A DNA stretch of 64,000 nucleotides from Burkholderiaceae bacterium (GTDB lineage: Bacteria > Pseudomonadota > Gammaproteobacteria > Burkholderiales > Burkholderiaceae_C): NCBI GenBank assembly GCA_024235995.1, contig JACKLI010000001.1:2976001-3040000 (forward strand). Direction: 5' to 3'. The position numbers and the translations under genes were made by a program. This document shows, piece by piece, positions 7,708-16,718 of the stretch (its first letter is position 1; every line of letters begins with the position of its first letter). The notes beneath the pieces were generated by a model. The model was given only the letters and a program-made list of their open reading frames with translations. It did not search any database and was not told the DNA's origin.

Positions 7708-8667
7708 TCAGCGCAGCGCCGGCAGCACGCGCAGCGCCGCCACGGCGCCCTGCCCCAGGGCTGCGCCAAAGCGCTTGGCCACGCGCTCGGCCAGGTTCTC
7801 CTTGTTGGTGTAGTCCACCAGCTTGTCGGCCTTGACCACGTCGCGCGCCACCGAATCCAGGCTGCCGTAGCCGTCGGCCAGGCCCATGCCGATGGCCTGC
7901 TCCCCGGTCCAGAACAGGCCGCTGAAGGTCTCGGGCGTGGCCTTCAGGCGGTCGCCGCGGCCCCGCTTGACGGAGTCGATGAACTGCTGGTGGATCTGGT
8001 CGAGCATGACCTGGGCAAACTGCCTTTGCGTCTCGGTCTGCGGGCTGAACGGGTCCAGAAAGCCTTTGTTGGCGCCGGCCGTCAGCAGGCGCCGCTCCAC
8101 GCCCAGCTTGTCCATGGTGCCGACAAAGCCGAAGCCGTCCATCAGCACGCCGATGCTGCCGACGATGCTGGCCTTGTCGACGTAGATGTCGTCGGCCGCC
8201 GAGGCGATGTAGTACGCCGCCGAGGCGCAGGTCTCCTCCACCACGGCGTAGATCGGCTTGCCGTGCAGCTTGCGCAGGCGGCGGATCTCGTCGCTGATCA
8301 GGCCCGCCTGCACCGGGCTGCCGCCGGGCGAGTTGATGAGCAGCACCAGCGCCTTGGTGTCCGAATCCTCCAGCGCGCTGCGCATGGCCGGCAGCACGGA
8401 CTCGGCGCTGGCCTCGCTGCGGTCGGCGATCTCGCCGCGGATCGTCACCAGCGCCGTGTGCGGCCCGCTGGGCACGGTGGCGGCCGACCACTGGTCGCGC
8501 GCCAGCAGCCAGACCAGCGCGCCGAAGAGCGCCATCCACAGCAGGGTGCGCAGCATGCGCCAGCGGCGCGCCGCCCGCTGCTCGCGCACCTGGGCCAGCA
8601 CCAGTTTCTCGATCGTGGCGCGTTCCCAGGCCACCGGTTTGCCGTCGATGTTCACTTCGTTTTCCAT
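7708..8667 (-). CDS. S49 family signal-peptide peptidase (SppA-type, short form)
   Basis: A 319-residue membrane-anchored protease with one transmembrane helix at about 40-56 and the rest periplasmic. The catalytic Ser is probably Ser149 in CASAAYYIAS and the general base Lys201 in GANKGFLDPFS, matching the Ser-Lys dyad spacing of short SppA enzymes; GSIGVLMD is also conserved. It degrades cleaved signal peptides or membrane proteins. It is the last gene of a minus-strand group rluC-HAD-Rieske-S49. A copy of a dispersed repeat lies just upstream and reaches into the start codon region. Confidence 0.9.
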   Translation of the reverse strand: MENEVNIDGKPVAWERATIEKLVLAQVREQRAARRWRMLRTLLWMALFGALVWLLARDQWSAATVPSGPHTALVTIRGEIADRSEASAESVLPAMRSALEDSDTKALVLLINSPGGSPVQAGLISDEIRRLRKLHGKPIYAVVEETCASAAYYIASAADDIYVDKASIVGSIGVLMDGFGFVGTMDKLGVERRLLTAGANKGFLDPFSPQTETQRQFAQVMLDQIHQQFIDSVKRGRGDRLKATPETFSGLFWTGEQAIGMGLADGYGSLDSVARDVVKADKLVDYTNKENLAERVAKRFGAALGQGAVAALRVLPALR

Positions 8668-8718
8668 AGCTGTTTGGGCAGATTCCGAGCGGGCCAGAGG
8701 CCCAAATGATTAAAAAAT
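8665..8718. repeat. Dispersed ~50-bp repeat, copy 1
   Basis: An AT-richer stretch starting CCATAGCTGTTTGGGC and containing GCGGGCCAGAGGCC and ATTAAAAAATG, lying between the Rieske gene and the S49 peptidase gene and covering the peptidase start codon. It matches the GATAGC...GCGGGCYAGAGGC...ATTTT pattern seen at eight other places in the window. Confidence 0.5.
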
Positions 8719-8734
8719 GACGCGCCGAGCGCGT

Positions 8735-9118
8735 TCAGAACACCACCGGCCGCAGGCGCTCGGTGGGCTGCCAGCGCACCGTGCCATCGGCCTCGGTCAG
8801 CTCGATCTTGAGCAGGCCGCCCTGGCACGGCCCGGCCACGCCCTCGCCGGTGTCGGGCGCGTACACCGCGCCGTGCGAGGCGCACAGCAGCCACTGGCCG
8901 GTGTCGTCGAAAAAGCGGTTGGGCTGCCAGTCCAGCTCCATCGCCACGTGCGTGCAGCGGTTCAGGTAGGCGTGCGCGCGCCCTTCGAAGCGGATGGCGA
9001 AAGCGCGGCAGGGCTCGCCGTCGCAGACCACGTCGAAGGGCACGGCCAGGCCGCCTTCGGCCAGGTCGGCGGAGGCGCACAGCTCGATCGGCGTGTCGGT
9101 GGAGGTATCGGCCGGCAT
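8735..9118 (-). CDS. Rieske [2Fe-2S] domain protein
   Basis: A 127-residue soluble protein with the two Rieske cluster motifs CTH (Cys55, His57) and CASH (Cys79, His82), followed by GAVYAPDTGE and a C-terminal GGLLKIEL strand. Single-domain Rieske proteins of this kind act as small electron carriers or accessory ferredoxins; the partner is unknown. It lies 20 bases downstream of the HAD phosphatase gene in a conserved Comamonadaceae group (rluC-HAD-Rieske-S49). No transmembrane segment is present, so it is not the bc1 subunit. Confidence 0.88.
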   Translation of the reverse strand: MPADTSTDTPIELCASADLAEGGLAVPFDVVCDGEPCRAFAIRFEGRAHAYLNRCTHVAMELDWQPNRFFDDTGQWLLCASHGAVYAPDTGEGVAGPCQGGLLKIELTEADGTVRWQPTERLRPVVF

Positions 9119-9138
9119 GGCTTGGGCTGCGGATTCGC

Positions 9139-9804
9139 TCAGGCGTGCTCGGCCAGCCAGGCCTGCAGCTCGGCCACGGAGTGGGCCAGAAAGCGCGGGG
9201 CCAGCGCGGCCGTCAGCGCCTCGGCCGGATGCGCGCCGTAGCTCACGCCCAGGCTGGCGCAGCCGGCGTTCTGGGCCATCTGCAGGTCGTGCGTGGTGTC
9301 GCCGATCATCAGCGTGCGCTCGGGCTCGGCGCCGAACTGGCGCATCAGCTCGTGCAGCATGCGCGGGTCGGGCTTGCCGGCGGTCTCGTCGGCGGTGCGC
9401 GAGCCGTCGAACACGCCGCGCAGCTGGCGCGAGGCCAGCGCCTCGTCCAGGCCGCGGCGGCTCTTGCCGGTGGCCACCGCCAGCCAGTGGTGGCGCTCGC
9501 GCAGCGCGGCCAGCAGCGGCAGCACGCCGTCGAACAGGCTGATGTCGCCCTGGTGCCTGAAGTAATGGTGGCGGTAGCGCGCGGCCAGCTCGGGGTATTG
9601 GTCGGCCGGCACGTCGGGTGCGGCCTTGGCCAGCGCCGGCACCAGCGCCATGCCGATCACGTGCGAAGCCGCCTCGTCGCTGGGTCGCGCGCCGCCCACG
9701 TCCACCACCGCCTGCTGGATGCAGCGCGTGATGATGGCGGTGGAGTCGAACAGGGTGCCGTCCCAATCGAAGCAGATCAGGTCGAACTGGCGCGGGCGGG
9801 TCAT
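9139..9804 (-). CDS. HAD-superfamily phosphatase (phosphoglycolate-phosphatase-like)
   Basis: A 221-residue haloacid-dehalogenase hydrolase with motif I DWDGTLFDS (nucleophile Asp13), motif II VATGKS, motif III Lys in AGKPDPRML and motif IV IGDTTHDLQMAQNAG. The layout (helical cap after motif I) resembles phosphoglycolate phosphatase (Gph), but the substrate cannot be told from sequence. Its ATG overlaps the rluC stop, so the two are translationally coupled. Confidence 0.85.
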   Translation of the reverse strand: MTRPRQFDLICFDWDGTLFDSTAIITRCIQQAVVDVGGARPSDEAASHVIGMALVPALAKAAPDVPADQYPELAARYRHHYFRHQGDISLFDGVLPLLAALRERHHWLAVATGKSRRGLDEALASRQLRGVFDGSRTADETAGKPDPRMLHELMRQFGAEPERTLMIGDTTHDLQMAQNAGCASLGVSYGAHPAEALTAALAPRFLAHSVAELQAWLAEHA

Positions 9805-10781
9805 GCGGATGGGGAGGCGGTTTGGGGCAGGGGCCAGGGCAGGTCGGCCGGCAGGGGCGCGAGCAGCTCGATGCGTTCGCCGCTGGCCGGATGCTCGAAC
9901 TGTAACCGCCACGCGTGCAGGAACATGCGCCTCAGGCCCTGCTTGTGCAACAGGCGGTTGTGCGCAAAGTCGCCGTACTTGTCGTCGCCGGCAATGGGGT
10001 GGCCCTGGGCGGCCAGGTGCACGCGGATCTGGTGCGTGCGCCCGGTCTTGATGGTGACCTCCAGCAGGCTGTGGCCGCCCGCGCGCTCGCGCACCCGCAC
10101 CAGCGTGACGGCGCGCATGGCGTCGGGGTGCTCGGGCGCCACGGTCTTGACGCGGCGCTCGCCGCCTTCGATCAGATACTTGTGCAGCGGCGCGTCGATC
10201 ACCTTCAGCCGCTCGGGCCAGTCGCCGCGCACCACGGCCAGGTAGGTCTTGCCGGTGCTGCGCTCGCGGAACTGCTCCTGCAGGGCCTTCAGCGCGCTGC
10301 GCTTCTTGGCAATCAACAGCACGCCGCTGGTCTCGCGGTCCAGCCGGTGCACCAGCTCCAGCAGGCGGGCGCCGGGCCGGGCGCGGCGCAGCTGCTCGAT
10401 GACGCCGAAGCTCACGCCCGAGCCGCCGTGCACCGCCACGCCGGCGGGCTTGTCGATGGCCAGCAGGTGCTCGTCCTCCAGCAGCACCGCAAACTCGCGC
10501 GCCGGCACCGGGGCCTGCTCGCGCACCGCCTGGCGCACCGGGGGCACGCGCACCACGTCGCCCGGCTGCACCCGCGTGTCGGCCGCGGCGCGCCCCTTGT
10601 TCACCCGCACCTCGCCCGAGCGGATGATGCGGTACACGTGCGTCTTGGGCACGCCCTTGAGCTGGCGGATCAGGAAATTGTCCAGGCGCTGGCCGGCGCT
10701 CTCGGCGTCCACCGTCACCCACAGCACGGGGGGCTTGGGCGCGGGTGCGGCGGGCGCCCCTATAATGGGATTTGTTGGCAT
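9801..10781 (-). CDS. rluC: 23S rRNA pseudouridine synthase RluC
   Basis: A 326-residue enzyme with an N-terminal S4 RNA-binding domain (about 28-85; RLDNFLIRQLKGVPKTHVYR and RVNKGRAAADTRVQPGD) and a RluA-type catalytic domain with HRLDRETSG at 145-153 (catalytic Asp148) and IKTGRTHQIRVHLA. It isomerises uridines of 23S rRNA, in E. coli at 955, 2504 and 2580. It is divergent from rne, as is typical for the group, and heads the minus-strand operon. Confidence 0.92.
   Translation of the reverse strand: MPTNPIIGAPAAPAPKPPVLWVTVDAESAGQRLDNFLIRQLKGVPKTHVYRIIRSGEVRVNKGRAAADTRVQPGDVVRVPPVRQAVREQAPVPAREFAVLLEDEHLLAIDKPAGVAVHGGSGVSFGVIEQLRRARPGARLLELVHRLDRETSGVLLIAKKRSALKALQEQFRERSTGKTYLAVVRGDWPERLKVIDAPLHKYLIEGGERRVKTVAPEHPDAMRAVTLVRVRERAGGHSLLEVTIKTGRTHQIRVHLAAQGHPIAGDDKYGDFAHNRLLHKQGLRRMFLHAWRLQFEHPASGERIELLAPLPADLPWPLPQTASPSA
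10761..10766 (+). promoter_or_regulatory. Candidate rne promoter -10 (TATAAT)
   Basis: A perfect TATAAT at 10761-10766 lies just inside the rluC coding start, oriented towards rne. A weak -35 (TTGGGC, 10735-10740) is 20 bases upstream, longer than optimal. If used, rne would have a leader of about 570 nt. Confidence 0.35.
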
Positions 10782-11344
10782 CCGGTGGTGTAAACGCTTG
10801 ACTTTGAACCGGAATGGACATCCCGACTGCGGGCAAGTCTAATTCCATCAGGCAAGCGCCGCCCGGCCAGCAAAGGTTCGACGCCGCGTCCGCACAACGA
10901 CCGCCAGGCCCCACACCGGGCCGCCTGGCCCAAAACGAGCAGACACGGACGGCGCAATGAAACCCTGACGACGAAACACCCGAGACTGGCGGGCGCGCCG
11001 CACAAGGCGGCCCCCGCGAGTCGGCTCCGACGAGAACCCAACGTGCTGATGACCTGGTTTGCGATCTGCTGGCGCTGGCTGCTGCCCGTGCCCGGCATGG
11101 CCGCGCCCGGCCCCGCCGGCTTCGAGCCCGCGCCGCCGCCCGTCACCGCCAGCAAGGCCACCCGGCCGGCCCCCGCGCACGTTGCCGCTCCAGCCCCGCC
11201 CTGGGCCGCTGCCACCCACCCGGGTGGGACAGCCGCCTGAGCGCACCCTCGGTTCTTCGTTTCGTCCTTGCGTTTTTGCGCGCCGCCCCGGCGTCGAGTG
11301 CCCCTTCAGGGGGCCATGCTTTTTGACGCAAAGGAACACGCATC
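10782..11344 (+). other. Long rluC-rne intergenic region / presumed rne 5' leader
   Basis: About 560 bases without a convincing gene. It is GC-rich and has several short inverted repeats, such as CCCC-TTCA-GGGG at 11301-11312. It ends with the ribosome site AAGGA at 11331-11335 before the rne ATG. In E. coli the rne leader is several hundred bases long and mediates autoregulation by RNase E cleavage; the same is plausible here. A 65-codon open frame at 11043-11240 has no ribosome site and looks spurious. Confidence 0.4.
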
Positions 11345-14211
11345 ATGAAACGGATGCTGATCAACGCCACGCAGGCCGAAGAACGCCGCCTGGCGATTGT
11401 CGATGGACAGAAACTGCTCGACTACGAGATCGAGATCGAGGGGCGCGAACAGCGCAAAGGCAACATCTACAAGGCCGTCGTCACGCGCGTCGAGCCCTCG
11501 CTTGAAGCCTGCTTCGTCGACTACGGCGAGGAGCGCCACGGCTTCCTGCCGTTCAAGGAAATCTCCCGCCAGTACTTCGCCGAGGGCGTCTCGCCCAGCC
11601 AGGCGCGCATCCAGGACGCCATCAAGGAAGGCCAGGAGCTGCTGGTGCAGGTGGAGAAGGAGGAGCGCGGCAACAAGGGCGCGGCGCTGACCACCTTCGT
11701 CAGCCTGGCCGGCCGCTACGTGGTGCTGATGCCCAACAACCCGCGCGGCGGCGGCGTCAGCCGGCGCATCGAGGGCGAGGACCGCGCCGAGCTGAAGGAG
11801 GCGATGGACCAGCTGGAATACCCCAAGGGCGCCAGCATCATCGCGCGCACCGCCGGCATCGGCCGCAGCGCGCCCGAGCTGCAGTGGGACCTGAACTACC
11901 TGCTCAAGCTGTGGGACGCCATCGACGGCGCCGCCAAGGCCGGCAAGGGCGCCTTCCTGATCTACCAGGAAAGCAACCTCGTCATCCGCGCCATCCGCGA
12001 CTACTTCAACAGCGACGTCGGCGACATCCTGATCGACACCGACGACATCTTCGAGCAGGCGCACCAGTTCATGGCGCACGTGATGCCCGACCAGGCGCAC
12101 CGCGTCAAGCGCTACCGCGACAACGCGCCGCTGTTCTCGCGCTTCCAGATCGAGCACCAGATCGAGTCCGCCTACGCGCGCACCGTCACCCTGCCCTCGG
12201 GCGGCGCCATCGTCATCGACCACACCGAGGCGCTGGTCAGCGTGGACGTGAACTCGGCGCGCGCCATCAAGGGCGGCGACATCGAGGAAACCGCCACCCG
12301 CACCAACCTGGAGGCCGCCGACGAGGTGGCGCGCCAGATGCGCCTGCGCGACCTGGGCGGCCTGATCGTGATCGACTTCATCGACATGGAGGAGAGCAAG
12401 AACCGCCGCGAGGTCGAAAACCGCCTGCGCGACGCGCTGCGCCAGGACCGCGCGCGCGTGCAGTTCGGCTCCATCAGCAAGTTCGGCCTGCTGGAGATGA
12501 GCCGCCAGCGCCTGAAGCCCGCCCTCAGCGAAGGCGCCTCCATCCCCTGCCCGCGCTGCGGCGGCTCGGGCCACGTGCGCGACACCGAGTCCAGCGCGCT
12601 GCAGATCCTGCGCATCATCCAGGAAGAGTCCATGAAGGACAACACCGCCGCCGTGCACGTGCAGGTGCCGGTGGAGGTGGCCAGCTTCCTGCTGAACGAA
12701 AAGCGCCCCGAGATCGCCAAGATCGAGCTCAAGCAGCGCGTCAACGTCACCCTGGTGCCCAACAAGTCGCTGGAAACGCCGCACTACAAGCTCGAGCGCC
12801 TCAAGCACGACGACCCGCGCCTGGACGACATCGACAGCAGCTACAAGCTGGCCGAGGAGTTCGAGGACCCGACCCACGTCACGCGCCGCAGCCAGGAGCC
12901 CACCAACCGCCAGCAGCCCGTCATCAAGGGCGTGCTGCGCGACGTGCCCATGCCCCAGCCGCCGGCGCCGGCGCCCGCCGCCGCTCCGGTGGCGGCGCCT
13001 GCTGCCGCCACCGCGCCCCATGCCGCGGCCGCCGCGCCAGCCGCCGGTGGCCTGATGGGCTGGCTCCGGGGCCTGTTCGGCACCACGCCGGCGCCGCAGC
13101 CCGCGGCCAGCGCCGCTCCTGTCGTGGCGGCCACGCCGGCCGCCGACGACAAGCGCGAGGCCCGCGGCGAGCGCGGCGGTGAACGCGGTGGCCGCCGTGG
13201 CGGCCGGGGCCGCGGCGGGCGCAGCGGCGAAGGCCGCGGCGAACCGCGCGAAGGCCAGGCCGCGGCCGGTGAAGCCGGCGAGCGCAGCGCCGCCAACGGC
13301 GACGCCCGCAAGCCGCGCGACGGCGGCCGCCGCTCCGGCGAGCGCGGTGAACGCGGGAGCGCCCCGAACGCGGCGAACGCAGCGAGCGTCCGCCACGCGA
13401 GCGCCGTGACGCCGCCCCCAACGGCAACGGCGCCGAGCACGCGACGCCGGACGAAGCGGGCGCCAGCGCCCGCCCACCGCGCGGCCCGCGCGGCGAAGGC
13501 CGTCGTGGCCGTGGCGGCGAAGGCCGCGGCGACGAGCCGCGTGAGCGCGACGACGCGGCGCCGGAAGGCATGGACGCCACCGGCGACACCCGCCCGGCCA
13601 GCGCCGACGCCGAGCCGCGCGAGCGCCGCCCGCGTGAGCGCCGCGAACGCCGCGAGCGCCCCGCCGAGCATGCCGACACGGCCATGAGCGACGAGCGCGC
13701 CGCCGCCCCGTCCGAGGCCAGCCCGGCCGCGCCGGCCGGCGACGCACCGCGCTCGTACTTCGCCCGCGCCGCGCAGGCCGAGGCTGCGTCCGCCCACGAG
13801 CCGTCCGCCGCGCAAGCGCTGGCCCACGCGCCCTCGCTGGACGTCGCCGCCCCGGCGCCGACCCCGGTGGCAGCGGCCCCTGCGGTCGCGGTCTCCGCTC
13901 CGGCGCCGGCACCAGCGCCCGTTGCCGCCGCCCCCGCACCGGCCCCCGCCGGCCTGCCCAAGGTGACCGGCTTTGCCCTGCCCGTCGACGCGCTGGCCAA
14001 CCTGGCCGACACCGCCGGCCTGCAGTGGGTCAACTCCGACGCCGACAAGGTGGCTGCCGTGCAGGCCGCCATCGCCGCCGAGCCCGCGCCCATCCACGTG
14101 CCGCGCGAGCGCCCGCCCGCGGTCGAGCTGGACGACGGCCCGCTGGTCCTGGTCGAGACTCACAAGGACCTGGGCAAGATCAGCCTGCCCTTCGAGCAGG
14201 CGCCGCATTGA
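11345..14211 (+). CDS. rne: Ribonuclease E, with an apparent -1 frameshift near 13355
   Basis: The essential endoribonuclease and degradosome scaffold. The catalytic half is intact: S1 domain (about 35-120), catalytic Asp301 (SVDVNSAR) and Asp344 (VIDFIDM), and the zinc-link CPRCGGSG at 402-409. From about codon 530 comes an Ala/Pro-rich then Arg/Gly-rich low-complexity arm. The frame used from 11345 stays open only to 13687 and becomes implausible after about 13355. The next frame continues with RPERGERSERPPRERR-type sequence and ends at 14211 with VETHKDLGKISLPFEQ, a typical betaproteobacterial RNase E tail. One extra G in the run at 13355-13357 would restore a 955-residue protein. A sequencing error or a real C-terminal mutation are both possible. 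Confidence 0.9.
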
Positions 14212-14251
14212 CGCACGGATGCGTCGCCCCGTGGGCGCTTGCGCCTGCCGA

Positions 14252-14281
14252 AAACCGGATGCCTGGCATCCGGTTTTTTTG
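14252..14281 (+). terminator. Rho-independent terminator after rne
   Basis: AACCGGATG / CATCCGGTT form a stem with a short CCTGG loop, followed directly by a run of seven T. It lies about 40 bases after the proposed rne stop at 14211. Confidence 0.85.
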
Positions 14282-14296
14282 TATCCGCAGCCCGCG

Positions 14297-14362
14297 ATAG
14301 GCAGGCGCTAAATATAGTTTAGATAAAATGTATAGTTAATATCAATAGCAATACACTATAAT
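14297..14362 (+). promoter_or_regulatory. ahpC promoter region with perfect -10 and OxyR-like ATAG/CTAT motifs
   Basis: An AT-rich island in GC-rich DNA. A perfect -10 (TATAAT) lies at 14357-14362, about 37 bases before the ahpC ATG. Four ATAG tetramers occur (14297, 14314, 14332, 14345), and ATAG-N7-CTAT at 14345-14359 matches half of the OxyR consensus. No good -35 is present, as expected for an activated promoter, but the best half-site overlaps the -10, so OxyR activation is only a suggestion. Confidence 0.5.
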
Positions 14363-14398
14363 TCACCCATCGATTTCGTCAACCCAAGGAGAAAACCC

Positions 14399-14968
14399 AT
14401 GTCCCTGATCAACACCAAGGTCCTGCCCTTCAAGACCCAGGCCTTCCACAACGGCAAGTTCGAGGAAGTGACCGAGAAGAACTTCAGCAACGGCAAGAAC
14501 TGGTCGGTCGTGATCTTCATGCCCGCCGCCTTCACCTTCAACTGCCCGACCGAGATCGAAGACGCCGCCGAGCACTACGGCGAGTTCCAGAAGCTGGGCG
14601 CCGAGGTGTTCGTCGTCACCACCGACACGCACTTCAGCCACAAGGTGTGGCACGAGACCAGCGACGCCGTGGGCAAGGCCAAGTTCTTCCTGGTGGGCGA
14701 CCCCACGCACCAGCTGACCCACAACTTCGGCGTGCACATCCCCGAGGAAGGCCTGGCGCTGCGCGGCACCTTCGTGATCGACCCCAGCGGCACCATCAAG
14801 ACGATGGAAGTGCACTCCAACGAGATCGCCCGCGACGTGAGCGAGACCCTGCGCAAGCTGAAGGCCGCCAAGTACACCGCCGAGCACCCCGACGAGGTGT
14901 GCCCCGCCAAGTGGAAGGAAGGCGAGAAGACGCTGAAGCCCTCCATCGACCTGGTCGGCAAGATCTAA
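14399..14968 (+). CDS. ahpC: Alkyl hydroperoxide reductase subunit C (2-Cys peroxiredoxin)
   Basis: A 189-residue typical 2-Cys peroxiredoxin that reduces H2O2 and organic peroxides in the cytoplasm. Peroxidatic Cys49 lies in FTFNCPTE (FVCPTE is usual, so Asn precedes the Cys here) and resolving Cys168 in EVCPAKW. The ribosome site AAGGAG (14386-14391) fixes the start. It is paired with its reductase ahpF 145 bases downstream, but a terminator lies between them. Expression probably responds to peroxide. Confidence 0.96.
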   Translation: MSLINTKVLPFKTQAFHNGKFEEVTEKNFSNGKNWSVVIFMPAAFTFNCPTEIEDAAEHYGEFQKLGAEVFVVTTDTHFSHKVWHETSDAVGKAKFFLVGDPTHQLTHNFGVHIPEEGLALRGTFVIDPSGTIKTMEVHSNEIARDVSETLRKLKAAKYTAEHPDEVCPAKWKEGEKTLKPSIDLVGKI

Positions 14969-15003
14969 GCATCCGACACGCTGCGCCCGTCGCAGCCGCA
15001 CCG

Positions 15004-15046
15004 CCGAACGGCGACGGGGCGCACGCGCTCGGCCGTTCGGTTTTTT
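15004..15046 (+). terminator. Rho-independent terminator between ahpC and ahpF
   Basis: CCGAACGGC (15004-15012) pairs with GCCGTTCGG (15032-15040) across a 19-base loop, followed by TTTTTT. It should end or attenuate ahpC transcription, giving ahpC more transcript than ahpF. Confidence 0.8.
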
Positions 15047-15095
15047 ATTGAAAAATCATCTGCTGGCCCGCACCCATTCTGCGCAAGCAGCTATC
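15047..15095. repeat. Dispersed ~50-bp repeat, copy 2 (inverted)
   Basis: Read on the minus strand it runs GATAGCTGCTTGCGC, then ATGGGTGCGGGCCAG, then TGATTTTTCAAT. It lies in the ahpC-ahpF gap. It shares ATGGGTGCGGGC and TGATTTT exactly with the copy at 50105-50158. Confidence 0.6.
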
Positions 15096-15113
15096 AAACA
15101 AGGAGTTACCACC

Positions 15114-16679
15114 ATGTTGGACCAGGACATCAAGCAACAACTCGCGGCCTACCTCGAGCGCGTGCAAGAGCCGTTCGAGATGGTGGCGACCCTGGGCGAG
15201 GACGCCAAGTCGGCCGAGCTGCGCGAGCTGCTGCAAGAAGTCGCCAGCATGCGCCCCGACAAGATCACCCTGCGCACCGACGGCACGGATGCACGCGTGC
15301 CCTCCTTCACTCTGGCACGCCCGGGCAGCGGCACGCAGCTGACCTTTGCCGCCATCCCCATGGGGCACGAGTTCACCTCGCTGATTCTGGCCCTGCTGTG
15401 GACGGGCGGGCACCCGCCCAAGGTCGCGCCCGAAGTCCTCGAGCAGATCAAGGCGCTGGACACCGACCTGGACTTCGAGGCCTACATCAGCCTGTCGTGC
15501 CACAACTGCCCCGACGTGGTGCAGGCGCTCTCGCTCATGGCCATCTTCAACCCGCGCGTCAAGGTCACCGTCATCGACGGCGGCCTGTTCCAGGACGAAA
15601 TCCAGGCGCGCGACATCATGGGCGTGCCCACCGTGTTCCAGGGCGGGCAGATGTTCCACAGTGGCCGCACCTCGCTGGAGGAAATCCTGCAGAAGGTGGA
15701 CACCGGCGCCGCCCGGCGCGACGCCGACAGACTCAGCGCCAAGGCGCCGTTCGAGGTGCTCATCGTCGGCGGCGGCCCGGCCGGCGCGGCCGCGGCCATC
15801 TACACCGCGCGCAAGGGCATCCGCACCGGCATCGTCACCGAGCGCTTCGGCGGCCAGGTCAACGACACGCTGGAGATCGCCAACTACCCCGGCGTGCCCG
15901 AGACCACCGGCCCGCAGTACGCGGCCGCGCTGGAGCAGCACGTGCGCAACTACGAGGTGGACGTCATCACCGCGCAAAGCGTGGCCGAGCTGATTCCGGC
16001 CGCTGAAGCCGGCGGCCTCGTCACCGTCAAGCTGGCCAACGGCGGGCGCCTGCAAAGCCGCAGCGTCATCCTGGCCACCGGTGCGCGCTGGCGCAACGTG
16101 GGCGTGCCCGGCGAGCAGGAATACAAGACCAAGGGCGTGGCCTATTGCCCCAGCTGCGACGGCCCGCTGTTCAAGGGCAAGGACGTGGCCGTGATCGGCG
16201 GCGGCAACTCGGGCGTCGAGGCCGCCATCGACCTGGCCGGCGTGGTCCATCACGTCACCGTGCTCGAGTTCATGCCCGAGATGAAGGCCGACGCGGTGCT
16301 GATCAAAAAGTTGCAAAGCCTGCCCAACGTCACCGTGCACACCAATGCGCAGACGACCGAGATCACCGGCGAAGGCGGCAAGGTCAGCGGCCTGAAGTTC
16401 AAGCACCGCGGCGACGGCACCGAGGCCAGGGTCGACCTGGAGGGCGTGTTCGTGCAGATCGGCCTGGTGCCCAACACCGAATGGCTGGGCGACACCGTGG
16501 GGCGCAGCAGGTTCGGCGAGATCGAGGTCAACGCCCGGGGCGAAACCAACGTGCCCGGCGTGTTTGCCGCCGGCGACTGCACCACCGTGCCCTACAAGCA
16601 GATCGTGGTGGCGGCCGGAGCCGGGTCGACTGCCGCGCTCAGCGCCTTCGATTACCTGATCCGCACGCCGGCACCCTGA
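15114..16679 (+). CDS. ahpF: Alkyl hydroperoxide reductase subunit F
   Basis: A 521-residue flavoprotein that passes electrons from NAD(P)H to AhpC. The N-terminal tandem thioredoxin-fold domain carries SLSCHNCPD. The thioredoxin-reductase-like part has the FAD site VGGGPAGAAAAIYTARKG, the redox pair CPSCDGPLF, the NAD(P)H site VIGGGNSGVEAA and the C-terminal GVFAAGDCT. The ATG at 15114 has AAGGAG eight bases upstream and gives the standard length. A partial copy of its last ~30 bases occurs about 450 bases downstream (see 17098-17131). Confidence 0.96.
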   Translation: MLDQDIKQQLAAYLERVQEPFEMVATLGEDAKSAELRELLQEVASMRPDKITLRTDGTDARVPSFTLARPGSGTQLTFAAIPMGHEFTSLILALLWTGGHPPKVAPEVLEQIKALDTDLDFEAYISLSCHNCPDVVQALSLMAIFNPRVKVTVIDGGLFQDEIQARDIMGVPTVFQGGQMFHSGRTSLEEILQKVDTGAARRDADRLSAKAPFEVLIVGGGPAGAAAAIYTARKGIRTGIVTERFGGQVNDTLEIANYPGVPETTGPQYAAALEQHVRNYEVDVITAQSVAELIPAAEAGGLVTVKLANGGRLQSRSVILATGARWRNVGVPGEQEYKTKGVAYCPSCDGPLFKGKDVAVIGGGNSGVEAAIDLAGVVHHVTVLEFMPEMKADAVLIKKLQSLPNVTVHTNAQTTEITGEGGKVSGLKFKHRGDGTEARVDLEGVFVQIGLVPNTEWLGDTVGRSRFGEIEVNARGETNVPGVFAAGDCTTVPYKQIVVAAGAGSTAALSAFDYLIRTPAP

Positions 16680-16718
16680 GCAGCCTATGCGCGGCGCGGC
16701 TTTTTGCCCGCCGCGCCC

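Noticed and set aside
5421..7769. A 782-codon minus-strand frame over the GT41 gene.
   Set aside because: A shadow frame; the plus-strand product shows clear TPR and glycosyltransferase motifs.
11043..11240. A 65-codon open frame in the rne leader, starting with a hydrophobic stretch.
   Set aside because: No ribosome site, low-complexity Pro/Ala sequence, and it lies where an untranslated regulatory leader is expected.
12950..14000. Repetitive GCC/GCG-rich and CGC/GGC-rich sequence that at first suggested tandem repeats or a CRISPR-like array.
   Set aside because: It is codon-level low complexity of the RNase E Ala/Pro- and Arg/Gly-rich arm, with no regular repeat-spacer pattern.
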